64,000 bases of DNA from Herbidospora solisilvae (lineage in GTDB: Bacteria; Actinomycetota; Actinomycetes; Streptosporangiales; Streptosporangiaceae), in contig NZ_WXEW01000007.1 in the NCBI RefSeq assembly GCF_009901565.1, positions 62,001 to 126,000 of the forward strand, in the 5' to 3' direction. Every line of letters begins with the position of its first letter. The stretch's first letter is position 1. This document shows, in pieces, positions 30,349 to 40,093 of the stretch. The notes beneath the pieces were generated by a model, which was given only the letters and a program-made list of their open reading frames with translations, ran no database searches and was not told the DNA's origin. The translations under genes were made by a program, and so were the position numbers.

Positions 30349-32466
30349 ATGACTGCAATTGCGCGCCATCTCATGCCATGTCCTGAGATCGGCGACTCGA
30401 CCGGACCTATTGATCGCGCCCCCGCGCCGCCCGACACTCGGGACGCCGGGCCGCGGCTCGGCTCGCCCCTGTGGACCTACTTCGCGGCGATCACCACGAT
30501 CGGGTTCACCGCCCTCGTCGTCGCGACCGTCCGGCTCGGCGGGCCGGAACTGGCGCTGCTCGGCGCCGCCCCGCTCTTCTGGGTGCTGGTCGTGCTCGTC
30601 TTCCTGGGCGAGCTGCGGCCGGTGATGGTGAGCTCGTCCGCCCTCGTCGGGGGCACCCCCACCTCGACGATGTTCACGTTCGCCGTGCTGATGCACTACG
30701 GGTTGTCCGCCGCCGCGATCATGCAGGCGGTCGCGATGCTGGTCAGCGGGCTGGTGCACAAACGGGCCTGGCATCGCATCGCCTTCAACATCGCCCAGGT
30801 CACCCTTGCGTGCCTGGCCGCCGCCGTGACGTTCGGCATGTTCGGCGTGCACTCCCGGCCCACCCACACCTGGACGCCGACGGGGGCCGACATCCCGGCC
30901 ATTCTGCTCGCCGGGTTGGCGTACTTCCTGGTCAGGGGCCTGCTGGTGTGCGGCGCGGTGGCGCTGCACGAGCGCAAGAGCGTGCTGCGCGTGCTGAAGA
31001 CCTCGCTCGTGCCGCAGGGCCTCGTCTACGGGGCGCTGCTCGGCCTCGCGCCGCTGGTCGTCGTGGTGATGGACCACTCCGCCGGGCTGGTGCCGCTGTT
31101 CGTGGCGCCGCTGGCGGCCGTCTACTTCACCGCGACGTTGTCGATGCGCCGCGACCACCAGGCGATGCACGACGGCCTGACGGGGCTCCCGAACCGGAAA
31201 CTGCTCATTCTCCGTACGGAGGAAGCGCTCGCCGAGGCCCGCCACGACGAACGGGTGGGCCTGCTGCTGCTCGACCTCGACCGGTTCAAAGAGGTCAACG
31301 ACACCCTGGGGCACCCGGTCGGCGACCTGCTGCTCAAGATCGTGGCCCACCGGCTGACCCACTCGGTCCGGCCCGGCGACGTCGTCGCGCGGCTCGGGGG
31401 CGACGAGTTCGCCGTCCTGCTGCCGCAGATCCGCGACGCCCAGGCGGCCAAGGAGGTGGCCTCCCGCCTGCGGGTCGCGCTGACCGAACCGGTGCGGCTC
31501 GAAGGCATGACCTTCGACCTCGACGCGTCCATCGGCATCGCCCTCTACCCCGACCACGCCCCCGACTTCGAGCTGCTGCTCCAGCGCTCCGACGTGGCGA
31601 TGTACATGGCCAAGGAGGCCCGCTCGGGCGTCGAGTTCTACGTCGCCGAACGCGACCGCAACTCCCCGGAGCGCCTCAGCCTGCTCGGCGACCTGCGCAG
31701 GGCCATCGACGGGGCCGAGCTCGACCTCCACTACCAGCCCAAGGTGGCGCTCCAGGACGGCCGCGTGGAGGGCGTCGAGGCGCTGCTGCGCTGGTGGCAC
31801 CCGGTCCGCGGCCCGGTCTCGCCCGGCGAGTTCATCCCGCTGGCCGAGCAGTCCTACCTGATGCGCGAACTGACCCAGTACGTCATCGCCAAGGCCCTCG
31901 ACCAGGCCGCCCGCTGGTGGCACTCCGGCCTGGAGGTGCCGATCTCGGTCAACGTGTCGGCCCGCGACCTGCTCGACTCGGGCCTGCCCGACCAGCTCTC
32001 GGCCGGTCTGGCCCAATACTCGCTGCCCGCCAACGCCATCCACCTGGAGGTCACCGAGCGCATCCTGATGACCGACCAGGCCTACTCGGCCGACACGATC
32101 CGCACGCTGGCGACCCTGGGCGTCCCCCTCGCGCTCGACGACTTCGGCACGGGCTATTCGACCCTCGTACGGCTGCAGCGGCTGGAGGTCGACGAGGTCA
32201 AGATCGACGCCTCGTTCGTCCGGAAGCTGGGGGAGTCGGCCGACGACGAGCGGATCGTGCGCTCAATCATCGACCTGGTGCGCTCGCTCGGATTGCGTGC
32301 CGTGGCCGAAGGCGTGGAATCGGCCGACATCGCCGCGCAATTGCGGGGCATGGGGTGCCACGCCGGGCAAGGCTGGTGGCTCGCCGAGCCCATGCCGGCC
32401 GAGGAGGCCGTCGTGTGGTTGCGGTCGCGGCTGCGGCTGCCGATGGCCACGTCCAGGGTCGATTGA
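30349..32466 (+). CDS. Membrane GGDEF-EAL protein 1
   Basis: A 705-aa c-di-GMP enzyme. About eight hydrophobic segments (residues ~40-270) precede GGDEF (~285-440) and EAL (~450-690) domains. The cyclase motif is an intact RLGGDEFAVL. The phosphodiesterase set is also present: VEALLRW, NVSARDL, LEVTE, DDFGTGYS, KIDASF and AEGVE. Both activities are therefore possible and the net output cannot be predicted. The ATG at 30349 lies 11 nt after a run of six G's; a TTG at 30331 is in frame but inside that run. In actinomycetes c-di-GMP controls development through BldD. The gene is alone, divergent from the cellulase. Confidence 0.93.
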   Translation: MTAIARHLMPCPEIGDSTGPIDRAPAPPDTRDAGPRLGSPLWTYFAAITTIGFTALVVATVRLGGPELALLGAAPLFWVLVVLVFLGELRPVMVSSSALVGGTPTSTMFTFAVLMHYGLSAAAIMQAVAMLVSGLVHKRAWHRIAFNIAQVTLACLAAAVTFGMFGVHSRPTHTWTPTGADIPAILLAGLAYFLVRGLLVCGAVALHERKSVLRVLKTSLVPQGLVYGALLGLAPLVVVVMDHSAGLVPLFVAPLAAVYFTATLSMRRDHQAMHDGLTGLPNRKLLILRTEEALAEARHDERVGLLLLDLDRFKEVNDTLGHPVGDLLLKIVAHRLTHSVRPGDVVARLGGDEFAVLLPQIRDAQAAKEVASRLRVALTEPVRLEGMTFDLDASIGIALYPDHAPDFELLLQRSDVAMYMAKEARSGVEFYVAERDRNSPERLSLLGDLRRAIDGAELDLHYQPKVALQDGRVEGVEALLRWWHPVRGPVSPGEFIPLAEQSYLMRELTQYVIAKALDQAARWWHSGLEVPISVNVSARDLLDSGLPDQLSAGLAQYSLPANAIHLEVTERILMTDQAYSADTIRTLATLGVPLALDDFGTGYSTLVRLQRLEVDEVKIDASFVRKLGESADDERIVRSIIDLVRSLGLRAVAEGVESADIAAQLRGMGCHAGQGWWLAEPMPAEEAVVWLRSRLRLPMATSRVD

Positions 32467-32542
32467 CCGCGTCGAGGAGGGGCTGCGGCTCGCCCTAGGA
32501 TGAGGTGTCCACACTCCATCCAGGAATCGGGTTAAACGACTT

Positions 32543-32842
32543 ATGTCTGCCATAACCCGCGAAGAGGTCGCTCACCTCGCCCGGCTGTCCCGGCTGGCGC
32601 TGGCCGACGAGGAACTCGACCACTTCGCCGCCCAGCTCGACCAGATCGTCGGCGCGGTCGCCCGTGTCGCCGAGGTCGCGACCGCCGACATCCCGCCGTC
32701 GTCACACGCGCTGCCGCTGACGAACGTGTTCCGGCCCGATGTCGTCGCGCCCAGCCTCACCCCCGAGCAGGCCCTTTCCGGCGCGCCCGCCGTCGAGGAC
32801 GACCGCTTCCGCGTGCCCCGCATCCTCGGGGAGGAGGCGTGA
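32543..32842 (+). CDS. gatC: Asp-tRNA(Asn)/Glu-tRNA(Gln) amidotransferase subunit C
   Basis: Small scaffold subunit of the GatCAB complex, wrapped around GatA-GatB. The protein has 99 aa, the family length, with the hallmark [16 protein letters not shown] and the C-terminal FRVPRIL(GEEA). A TAGGAT at 32496-32501 is a likely -10, giving a leader of ~35 nt. The stop overlaps the gatA GTG by four bases (GTGA), so the two are coupled. First gene of the operon that continues to gatB. Confidence 0.96.
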   Translation: MSAITREEVAHLARLSRLALADEELDHFAAQLDQIVGAVARVAEVATADIPPSSHALPLTNVFRPDVVAPSLTPEQALSGAPAVEDDRFRVPRILGEEA

Positions 32843-34332
32843 GCGAGCTGATCAAGAAGACGGCCTCCGAGCTGGGGTCGCTGATCGCCTCCGGCGAGGT
32901 CTCCGCCGTCGAGGTGACCCAGGCCCACCTGGACCGGATCGCCGAAGTTGAAGACCGCGTCCACGCGTTCCTGCACGTCGGCGCCGAGTCGGCGCTCGCG
33001 CAGGCCGCCGCCGTCGACGCCCGGCGGGCGGCCGGCGAGGAGCTGGGCCCGCTGGCCGGCGTGCCGATCGCCCACAAGGACGTCTTCACGACGACCGACA
33101 TGCCCACCACCGCCGGCTCGAAGATCCTCGAAGGCTGGCGCCCGCCCTACGACGCGACGGTCACCCGCCGCCTGCGCGAGGCCGGCCTGGTCATCCTGGG
33201 CAAGACCAACCTCGACGAGTTCGCGATGGGCTCCTCGACCGAGAACTCGGCCTACGGCCCGACCCACAACCCGTGGGACCTGACCCGCATCCCGGGCGGC
33301 TCGTCGGGCGGCGCCTCGGCCTCGGTGGCCGCCTACGAGGCCCCCCTCTCGACCGGCACCGACACGGGCGGCTCGATCCGCCAGCCCGCCGCCGTGACGG
33401 GCATCGTCGGCATGAAGCCGACCTATGGCGGGTCGTCCCGCTACGGCCTCATCGCGTTCGCGTCGTCGCTCGACACTCCCGGGCCGTTCGCCCGCAACGT
33501 CCTCGACGCCGCGCTTCTCCACGAGGCGTTCTCCGGCCACGACCCGATGGACTCGACCTCGATCGACCAGCCGGTGCCCTCGGTGGTCGAGGCCGCCCGC
33601 CAGGGTGACGTCGCCGGTCTCACGGTCGGCGTGGTCAAGGAGTTCGGCGGCGACGGCTACCAGCCGGGCGTGCTCGCGCGCTTCCAGGAGGCCGTCGAGT
33701 TGCTGGAATCCCTCGGTGCGAAGGTCGTCGAGGTGTCGTGCCCCTCGTTCACCTACGCGCTGCCGGCCTACTACCTGATCGCGCCGTCCGAGTGCTCCTC
33801 GAACCTGGCCCGGTTCGACGCCATGCGCTACGGCCTGCGCGTCGGCGACGACGGCACCCGCTCGGCCGAAGAGGTCATGGCCCTCACCCGGGCGGCCGGC
33901 TTCGGGCCCGAGGTCAAGCGGCGCATCATGCTCGGCACCTACGCGCTCTCGTCCGGCTACTACGACGCCTACTACGGGTCGGCCCAGAAGGTCCGCACCC
34001 TCATCTCGCGTGACTTCGACGCCGCCTTCCAGCACGTCGACGTGCTGATCTCGCCGACGACCCCGACGACGGCGTTCCCGATCGGCGAGCGGGCCGACGA
34101 CCCGATGGCCATGTACCTGGCCGACCTGTGCACGATCCCGTCGAACCTGGCGGGGAACGCGGCGCTTTCGGTGCCCTGTGGTCTCGCCGACGAAGACGGG
34201 CTTCCCGTCGGTCTGCAGATCATGGCGCCGGTGCTCGGCGACGACCGGTGTTACCGGGTGGGCGCGGCCGTCGAGCGGGCTTTCGAGTCCCGCTGGGGCG
34301 GGCCGCTGCTGTCCAAGGCTCCGGCTCTGTAG
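32839..34332 (+). CDS. gatA: Glutamyl-tRNA(Gln) amidotransferase subunit A
   Basis: Amidase subunit: releases ammonia from glutamine for transfer to Glu-tRNA(Gln) on GatB. The protein has 497 aa. The Ser-cisSer-Lys triad is Lys80 (IAHKDVF), Ser155 (PGGSSGG) and Ser179 ([10 protein letters not shown]), one number higher than in S. aureus GatA. The GTG start overlaps gatC. In most relatives gatB follows closely, sometimes after pfkA; here two unrelated genes come first, starting 20 nt after the gatA stop. Confidence 0.97.
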   Translation: MSELIKKTASELGSLIASGEVSAVEVTQAHLDRIAEVEDRVHAFLHVGAESALAQAAAVDARRAAGEELGPLAGVPIAHKDVFTTTDMPTTAGSKILEGWRPPYDATVTRRLREAGLVILGKTNLDEFAMGSSTENSAYGPTHNPWDLTRIPGGSSGGASASVAAYEAPLSTGTDTGGSIRQPAAVTGIVGMKPTYGGSSRYGLIAFASSLDTPGPFARNVLDAALLHEAFSGHDPMDSTSIDQPVPSVVEAARQGDVAGLTVGVVKEFGGDGYQPGVLARFQEAVELLESLGAKVVEVSCPSFTYALPAYYLIAPSECSSNLARFDAMRYGLRVGDDGTRSAEEVMALTRAAGFGPEVKRRIMLGTYALSSGYYDAYYGSAQKVRTLISRDFDAAFQHVDVLISPTTPTTAFPIGERADDPMAMYLADLCTIPSNLAGNAALSVPCGLADEDGLPVGLQIMAPVLGDDRCYRVGAAVERAFESRWGGPLLSKAPAL

Positions 34333-34352
34333 AAACAGGGAAGGAGGGCGGC

Positions 34353-35489
34353 ATGATCACTCATATTCGGATCGACGGCTTCAAGTCGTTCCTGGATTTC
34401 GAGCTGGACGTGCCGCCCCTTCTCGCTCTGGTCGGGCCGAACTCCAGCGGGAAGTCGAACCTCTTCGACGCGCTGACGTTCCTGCGGGAAGCGCCGTTTC
34501 CGAGGGCGTTGATCGATTCTCCTCGCGGACGGTCGCATGAGCTGTTTCACCAGGTCAACAAAGGTGACCCAGTGGTGTTCTTCCACGTGGTGGCGGAGAC
34601 CCTGACACGCTTCGAGGCCGATCTGCTGGCCATGGTGAACCACAGCGAGGCGGGTCAGAGCAGCGGCCCGAGGTTCGCCTTCCTCTTGGGGCATACGCGT
34701 CTCGACCAGTTGCCTGAGAGCATCCGTGCCGGTGTCGCCGAGACCTCCGAGCGCGTCCGGCAGAGCGAGTTCGACCCCGCCCAGTCGATGGCCCTGCTGC
34801 ACGGCGAGCGGGAGACCTGGCGGCTCTATCAGCCCGACCCGGTCCGGATGAGGAACGCGGCCGACGAGGCCGATCGCGGTGCGTTGCGGTCCGACGGCGG
34901 GAATCTGGCAGCCGTTCTGGGCAGGCTCCACGGCACCTCGGTGTTCGACGACCTGGTCAACGACTTCCTCGCGCTGACCCCCGATGTGGTGGGCATCGAG
35001 CCCTATCTCGACGAGCGGCGCGGGGAATGGCTCTTCGACGTCCTGGTCGACGGCGAGGGGAAGGTCGCGAGCAGGCTACTGTCCGACGGGACGCTCCGCA
35101 TCCTCGGATTCCTCGCCGCGCTCCATGATCCGGATCACCCGGGCGTGATCCTGGTCGAGGAGATCGAGAACGGCCTGCACCCCAGCCGCCTGGCCGAGTT
35201 GCTCCAGCGGATCGAGCGCAGGGTCACCGACTTCAACGATCCGGCCTCGCTCAACGAGCCGCTTCGCCAGGTCATCATGACCACGCACTCCCCGGTGGTC
35301 GTCTCGGAGCTCTACCGGCTGCGCCGCGAGTCGCTGATCTTTCTCAACACGGCGGTCAGGGTCGACCCGGAGAACGACCGCGTCTCCCGCGTCACGGTCG
35401 CCAAGCCCGTCCGTGACGGGGGCGAGCCGGGCACGTTCGTCTCGCCCCGCCAGGTTCGGGCCTTCCTGAGCACCGTCGGACCGGTCTGA
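34353..35489 (+). CDS. OLD/RecF-like AAA ATPase (AAA_15/AAA_21 type)
   Basis: A 378-aa ABC-class ATPase of the kind found in OLD, RloA, AbiL and AriA proteins. It opens MITHIRIDGFKSF, then Walker A GPNSSGKS (28-35), an insert of ~190 residues in place of a coiled coil, the signature LLSDGT (Ser244), Walker B VILVEEIENG (Glu269, Glu270) and the H-loop TTHSP (His312). All ATPase residues are present, so it should be active. No TOPRIM nuclease domain follows; the next gene may supply it. AAGGAGG lies 6 nt before the ATG. Base composition is less GC-rich than in gatA or gatB, which suggests transfer. The stop overlaps the next start (TGATG). Confidence 0.88.
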   Translation: MITHIRIDGFKSFLDFELDVPPLLALVGPNSSGKSNLFDALTFLREAPFPRALIDSPRGRSHELFHQVNKGDPVVFFHVVAETLTRFEADLLAMVNHSEAGQSSGPRFAFLLGHTRLDQLPESIRAGVAETSERVRQSEFDPAQSMALLHGERETWRLYQPDPVRMRNAADEADRGALRSDGGNLAAVLGRLHGTSVFDDLVNDFLALTPDVVGIEPYLDERRGEWLFDVLVDGEGKVASRLLSDGTLRILGFLAALHDPDHPGVILVEEIENGLHPSRLAELLQRIERRVTDFNDPASLNEPLRQVIMTTHSPVVVSELYRLRRESLIFLNTAVRVDPENDRVSRVTVAKPVRDGGEPGTFVSPRQVRAFLSTVGPV

Positions 35490-36076
35490 TGGCACGACCG
35501 TTGGTTCCCGGGCTCGTCGCGGAGGGCCGAGAGGACGAAGACTTTCTCGGCGCAGTCATCTACCGCCAACTTCGCGAACTCACGTTGGAGTCGGCCACCA
35601 GCGCCGTCGACGTCGAACCGACCCAGATCGGCTCCTGCCGGTCAATCCGCGATCACACCCGCGTCGCCGAGGCCCTAGCCGAACTATCCGGCGATTGTCA
35701 CGTGTTGTTCGTACACAACGACTCGAAGGAACGGCACAAGGCCGAGCAGGTCATCGGCGCCTGCCGGTTACGGGCACCGGTGGTCGGGCTCGTCCCCGTC
35801 AAGGAGACGGAAGCCTGGTTGTTGGCCGACCGCCGGGCGTGGGCCGACATCAGAGGAGCCAATCTCGACGCGCTCCCAGCATGGCCGAGAGACGTCGAGG
35901 GCATCCACGACCCGAAGCAGGCACTCAAGAACGTCATCCCTCGCAAGGGCGACGCGGCCGACTACGCAAAACGAATCGGACAGACAATCGATCTCGACAC
36001 GCTGGCCCAGGTTCCCGCCTACAAGGAGTGGGTCACGCGGACGAATGATGTGTTGAAGGGACTCGGTTACCTATGA
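35489..36076 (+). CDS. DUF4276-like protein, possible TOPRIM-type effector
   Basis: A 195-aa protein resembling DUF4276, a family usually encoded beside such ATPases. Sequence blocks: [11 protein letters not shown] near residue 11 (like the Glu motif of TOPRIM folds), [12 protein letters not shown] near 70 (an acidic turn after a beta strand) and [12 protein letters not shown] near 105. The TOPRIM reading is inference from pattern and partner. Codon use is clearly softer than its neighbours: 60-base stretches I counted here run from 58 to 70% GC, against 67% in a sample of gatA and 78% in gatB. It starts on the last base of the ATPase stop, and its own stop overlaps the gatB ATG (ATGA), so both flanks are translationally coupled. 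Confidence 0.72.
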   Translation: MARPLVPGLVAEGREDEDFLGAVIYRQLRELTLESATSAVDVEPTQIGSCRSIRDHTRVAEALAELSGDCHVLFVHNDSKERHKAEQVIGACRLRAPVVGLVPVKETEAWLLADRRAWADIRGANLDALPAWPRDVEGIHDPKQALKNVIPRKGDAADYAKRIGQTIDLDTLAQVPAYKEWVTRTNDVLKGLGYL

Positions 36077-37578
36077 GCACTCCTACGCTCATGCCGTACG
36101 ACGAGGCGTTGGAGAGGTTCGAGCCGGTGCTCGGCCTGGAGACCCACGTCGAACTCGGCACCCACTCGAAGATGTTCTGCGGCTGCCCGACCACCTTCGG
36201 CGCCCCGCCGAACACGCACGTCTGCCCGACCTGCCTGGCCTTCCCCGGCGCGCTCCCGGTCGCCAACGCCGCGGCGATCGAGTCGACGATCCGGATCGGT
36301 CTCGCGCTCAACTGCTCGATCGCCGAGTGGTGCAGGTTCGCCCGGAAGAACTACTTCTATCCGGACATGCCGAAGAACTACCAGATCAGCCAGTACGACG
36401 AGCCGCTCTGCTTCGACGGATACCTCGACATCACCGTCGAGGGGAAGACGGTCCGGATCGAGATCGAGCGGGTCCACCTCGAAGAGGACACCGGCAAGTC
36501 CACCCACGTCGGTGGCGCGACCGGCCGCATCCAGGGCGCCGACCACTCGATCGTCGACTACAACCGGGCCGGCATCCCGCTGGTCGAGATCGTCACCAAG
36601 CCGATCGTGGGCACCGACCGGCTCGCCCCCGAGGTCGCCCGCGCCTACGCCACCGAGCTGCGCGAGGTCATGCGCGCCCTGGGCGTCTCCGACGTCCGCA
36701 TGGACCAGGGCTCGATGCGCTGCGACGTCAACGTCTCGCTGATGCCACGCGGGTCCTCCGAGTGGGGCACGCGTACCGAGACCAAGAACGTCAACTCCTT
36801 CCGCAGCGTCGAGCGGTCGGTCCGCGGTGAGATCGAGCGGCAGGCCGCGATCCTGGCCGAGGGCGGCCGGATCGTCCAGGAGACCCGCCACTTCCACGAG
36901 GACACCGGCCTGACCACGTCGGGCCGTTCGAAGGAAGAGGCGCAGGACTACCGCTACTTCCCCGAGCCCGACCTGGTCCCGATCGCGCCCGACCCGGCGT
37001 GGGTGGCCCAGCTCAAGGCGGAGCTGCCCGAACTGCCGTCGGTGCGCCGCGCGCGCCTCCAGGCGGAGTGGGGCGTCAGCGACCTCGACATGGCCGCCAT
37101 GCACAACGCCGACGCGTTCGGCCTGGTCGAGGCGACCGTCGAGGCGGGCGCCCCGGCGGCCGACGCGCGCAAGTGGTGGATGGGCGAGCTGGCCCGCCGC
37201 GCCAACGAGAACGGCGTCGCGCTGGCCGAGCTGCCGATCACCCCGGCGCAGATCGCGCGGGTGACCGAACTGGTGAAGTCGGGCGCCCTGAACGACAAGC
37301 TGGCCCGCCAGGTCCTCGAAGGCGTGCTCGCCGGCGAGGGCTCGCCCGACGAGGTCGTCGAGTCCCGCGGCCTGAAGATCGTCAACGACGAGGGCGAACT
37401 GTCGGCCATCATCGACCAGGTCATCGCCGACAACGCCGACGCCGCCGACAAGATCCGCAACGGCAAGATCGCCGCCGTCGGCGCCCTCGTGGGCGGCGTC
37501 ATGAAGGCCAGCCGAGGCAAGGCCGACGCCGGGCGCGCCCGCGCCCTCATCCTCGAAAAGCTGGGCGTCACCGAATAA
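36073..37578 (+). CDS. gatB: Glutamyl-tRNA(Gln) amidotransferase subunit B
   Basis: tRNA-binding and kinase subunit: activates Glu-tRNA(Gln) with ATP and amidates it with ammonia from GatA. The protein has 501 aa, with the cradle domain ([29 protein letters not shown] with zinc-ligand cysteines, [16 protein letters not shown]) and the C-terminal YqeY-like tail. The ATG overlaps the stop of the DUF4276-like gene, so translation of this essential subunit probably depends on ribosomes leaving that gene. A strong terminator follows, ending the operon gatC-gatA-ATPase-DUF4276-gatB. Confidence 0.97.
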   Translation: MSTPTLMPYDEALERFEPVLGLETHVELGTHSKMFCGCPTTFGAPPNTHVCPTCLAFPGALPVANAAAIESTIRIGLALNCSIAEWCRFARKNYFYPDMPKNYQISQYDEPLCFDGYLDITVEGKTVRIEIERVHLEEDTGKSTHVGGATGRIQGADHSIVDYNRAGIPLVEIVTKPIVGTDRLAPEVARAYATELREVMRALGVSDVRMDQGSMRCDVNVSLMPRGSSEWGTRTETKNVNSFRSVERSVRGEIERQAAILAEGGRIVQETRHFHEDTGLTTSGRSKEEAQDYRYFPEPDLVPIAPDPAWVAQLKAELPELPSVRRARLQAEWGVSDLDMAAMHNADAFGLVEATVEAGAPAADARKWWMGELARRANENGVALAELPITPAQIARVTELVKSGALNDKLARQVLEGVLAGEGSPDEVVESRGLKIVNDEGELSAIIDQVIADNADAADKIRNGKIAAVGALVGGVMKASRGKADAGRARALILEKLGVTE

Positions 37579-37603
37579 GGCGCTACCGAACAAGGCGTTC
37601 TCC

Positions 37604-37636
37604 GCCCGGGCCTTCCCAGGCCCGGGCATTCCTTTT
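37604..37636 (+). terminator. Intrinsic terminator after gatB
   Basis: Perfect 9-bp stem GCCCGGGCC (37604-37612) / GGCCCGGGC (37619-37627) with a 6-nt loop, followed by a T-rich tail (ATTCCTTTT). It ends the gat operon. Confidence 0.85.
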
Positions 37637-37730
37637 CTCCGTTACGGCTCCGCCCACCCCGGCCCCGCCCGCCGCCTCCGCCCCCCACCGCATCCGGCGC
37701 CCACCACCCGCTCCCGGTCCGCGCCGTGAC
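37637..37730 (+). repeat. Intergenic repeat family B, copy 3
   Basis: Starts CTCCGTTACGGCTCCGCC directly after the gatB terminator and ends near GCCGTGAC. It carries the inner blocks GGCCCCGCCCGCC and CACCGCATCCGGCG. Flanking genes are in tandem. Confidence 0.85.
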
Positions 37731-38087
37731 GAACCACGTCTGCACCCCGTCGTCCTCAGGCCGCGGGGCGGCGTTCCACCCGGTGCTTGACACGCCCTCC
37801 AATGCCGCCATGTGACATAGCGCCGAAAAACACCACCACAAATCCCTGATCTGTTTCATCCGCACTCGCGCCTGCGCCGAATGTGTCATGACAGATCCCT
37901 GACAGCCGCGTCCCTATGGCACCTGGCTCTGTTATAAGAAGTCCGACGTCTCGCGCCAGAATCTCCTTCCACAGTCGCTTGACATGACCCCTGACAGGGT
38001 GAACCTCATGTTTTCGCGACATATCCAGAAGAGGGTGCTTTAGGGTTAACTGAAGGGAGTTTCCCCTGAGCCGGAGGAGAGCAAGGC
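37731..38087 (+). promoter_or_regulatory. Lower-GC control region upstream of the VanW-family gene
   Basis: This stretch is markedly less GC-rich than the rest of the window and has no reading frame with normal codon bias. It holds two copies of a bipartite direct repeat: CATGAC plus 4 nt plus CCCTGACAG (37887-37905) and CATGACCCCTGACAG (37983-37997). TAGGGT at 38041-38046 with GCGACA 19 nt upstream is a possible promoter, and GGAGGAG shortly before 38088 is the ribosome site. The repeats may be operator sites. Confidence 0.45.
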
Positions 38088-40046
38088 GTGCGGAACGCCG
38101 AAGCGTCCATCGACCCGCCGACGGATCCGTTCGGGACGGACTCTGAGGCGGTCTCCGCACGTAAACACCCGGTTCGCGCGGGCGGTTCGTTGCCCCCGGG
38201 CGTGACGTCCGACATCTTCGGCAGTGCCCCGCTCGTCAAGTCGCCGCCCTCGGACGCCTCGTTACCGCCCCCGGCCAAGGTCGAGGTCTGGCCGGTCGCC
38301 GCGCCGCGCAAGGTCACCATCGCGCCGCTGCCCGCCGAGGTCGACGACCTGCCCGACGACGAGCGGCTGGGGTTCCGCTGGGTGCGGTCGGCCCTGATCG
38401 TCGTGGGCGGACTCCTCGTTCTCCTGTACGCCCTCCCCGCCTTCCTCATGGCCGGGAACGTCTACCCGGGCACCACCGTGCTGGGCGTCGACGTGGGCGG
38501 GATGAACGCCCGCGAGGCCACCGACCGGCTCACCACGGGGCTGGTCAGCGCGGCCACCAACGCCATCGTCGTGCGCCACGGGACCAAGAGCGAGCGGATC
38601 AGCCCCGAGCGCAGCGGGTTGTCGATCGACATCCCGGCCACCGTGCAGGCGCTGCCCATGGGGTTCCCCAGCCCGGCCGACATCTGGCGGGCGATGACCG
38701 GCGGGCGTGAGGTCACCCCGGTCGTCCGGGCCGACAGCGGGCGGCTGGGCGAGGTGGTCTCGACCCAGGTGGCGCGGGCCATGGAGCGGCCGATGGTCGA
38801 GGGCGACGTCACCTTCGACGGTCTGCGGCCCGAGCCGGTCTACCCCAAGGAGGGGACCACGCTCGACGTGCCCCGGGTGGTCGAGGAGGTGCGCGCCGCC
38901 TACCTCAACCCCGACATCATCGTCGAGGTGAAGCCCGTCGAGGCCGCTCCCCGCGCCACCCGCGACGGCGTGAACCGCGCCGTGGCCTGGGCACGCAGGG
39001 CCGTCGCGGCGCCGGTCACGCTGACCCACGGCGGCGTCTCGCTGGAGCTGGCGCCGGGCGACATCGCGGCGGCGCTGAGCTTCGTACCGGGCGACACCGG
39101 CGGGCTGGAGGCCCGGTTCGACGCCGCGGTGGCGACGCGGGGGATGCGGTTCGTGCCCGAGGACGAGGCGCCCCGCGACGCGACCTTCGTCATCGCCGAC
39201 GGGCGGCCCAAGCTGGTGCCCGGCCGGCCCGGCGTCGGGATCGACACCTCCAAGCTGGGCGCGCAGATCATCGCCGTCCTCGGCCGCCAGAGCGCCCGCA
39301 CGGTGACCGTGCCGCTGACCGAGCTCAAGCCCGACCTCGACGACAAGGAGGCGGCGGCGAGCGGCATCGAGGCCGAGCTGGTCAGGGTCGACATGAGCTA
39401 CAGCTGCTGCCAGCCGCGCGTGACCAACATCAAGGAGACCGCCCGGCGCGTCAACGGCATGATCGTCCGCCCCGGCGAGACGTTCTCCCTGAACCAGGCG
39501 ACCGGCCGCCGCGAGGGCCGCCCCGGGTTCGCCGGGCCCGCCGAGCCGACCGCGATCAGGGGACAGGAGGGCCGGGACGTCCCGGGGGTCTCGGTCGCCG
39601 GGACCGTCCTCTACAACGCCGCCCTCCGCAGCGGCCTGGAGATCGTCGAGGCGGTGCCGCACGAGTCGTTCCTGCCGCCCTACCCGGCCGGGGTCGAGGT
39701 GGCCGTCTCCTACCCCGGGCCCGACCTGGTCTGGCGCAACAACACCGACTACGGGGTGCTCATCCAGGCCTCCGCGACCGACACGGTGATGACGGTGTCG
39801 TTGTGGGGGACCAAGACCTACGACGTCACGATCTCCCAGAGCAACCGCACCCGGTTCACGTCCACCCCGGCGCTCGAAGGCCCCGAGGCAGGCTGCGTGG
39901 CCTCGGTGGGCAGCGCCGGGTTCACGATCGTGACGACCCGCGAGCGGGTGCGTCTCGACGGCACCGCCGAGACGCCCGAGAGCTGGAAGACCACCTACCG
40001 GCCGCGCGCCGAGATCGTCTGCCCGGAGGCGGGTACTTCGGGGTAG
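38088..40046 (+). CDS. VanW-family membrane-anchored protein
   Basis: A 652-aa protein with a ~95-residue Pro/Ser-rich cytoplasmic tail, one transmembrane helix (~101-122, ALIVVGGLLVLLYALPAFLM), two repeated putative peptidoglycan-binding modules (PG_binding_4 type, ~130-360) and a C-terminal VanW domain (~420-600: MIVRPGETFSLNQATG, GVSVAGTVLYNAAL). VanW proteins occur in some vancomycin-resistance clusters but their reaction is unknown, and most homologues are unrelated to resistance; a cell-wall role is likely. The start is a GTG at 38088 after GGAGGAG. No vanHAX-like genes are near. Confidence 0.88.
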   Translation: MRNAEASIDPPTDPFGTDSEAVSARKHPVRAGGSLPPGVTSDIFGSAPLVKSPPSDASLPPPAKVEVWPVAAPRKVTIAPLPAEVDDLPDDERLGFRWVRSALIVVGGLLVLLYALPAFLMAGNVYPGTTVLGVDVGGMNAREATDRLTTGLVSAATNAIVVRHGTKSERISPERSGLSIDIPATVQALPMGFPSPADIWRAMTGGREVTPVVRADSGRLGEVVSTQVARAMERPMVEGDVTFDGLRPEPVYPKEGTTLDVPRVVEEVRAAYLNPDIIVEVKPVEAAPRATRDGVNRAVAWARRAVAAPVTLTHGGVSLELAPGDIAAALSFVPGDTGGLEARFDAAVATRGMRFVPEDEAPRDATFVIADGRPKLVPGRPGVGIDTSKLGAQIIAVLGRQSARTVTVPLTELKPDLDDKEAAASGIEAELVRVDMSYSCCQPRVTNIKETARRVNGMIVRPGETFSLNQATGRREGRPGFAGPAEPTAIRGQEGRDVPGVSVAGTVLYNAALRSGLEIVEAVPHESFLPPYPAGVEVAVSYPGPDLVWRNNTDYGVLIQASATDTVMTVSLWGTKTYDVTISQSNRTRFTSTPALEGPEAGCVASVGSAGFTIVTTRERVRLDGTAETPESWKTTYRPRAEIVCPEAGTSG

Positions 40047-40093
40047 ATCCACACGCGCGAGCCACGGTCGGCCTTCGGCCGCCCGCGTCTCGC

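Noticed and set aside
37756-38160. 134-codon minus-strand frame in the gap after gatB
   Set aside because: Third positions lack the strong G/C bias of every real gene here, and it runs over the start of the VanW gene.
38088-40046. Vancomycin resistance gene
   Set aside because: VanW domains are common outside resistance clusters, and no vanHAX, vanRS or vanY-like gene is present.
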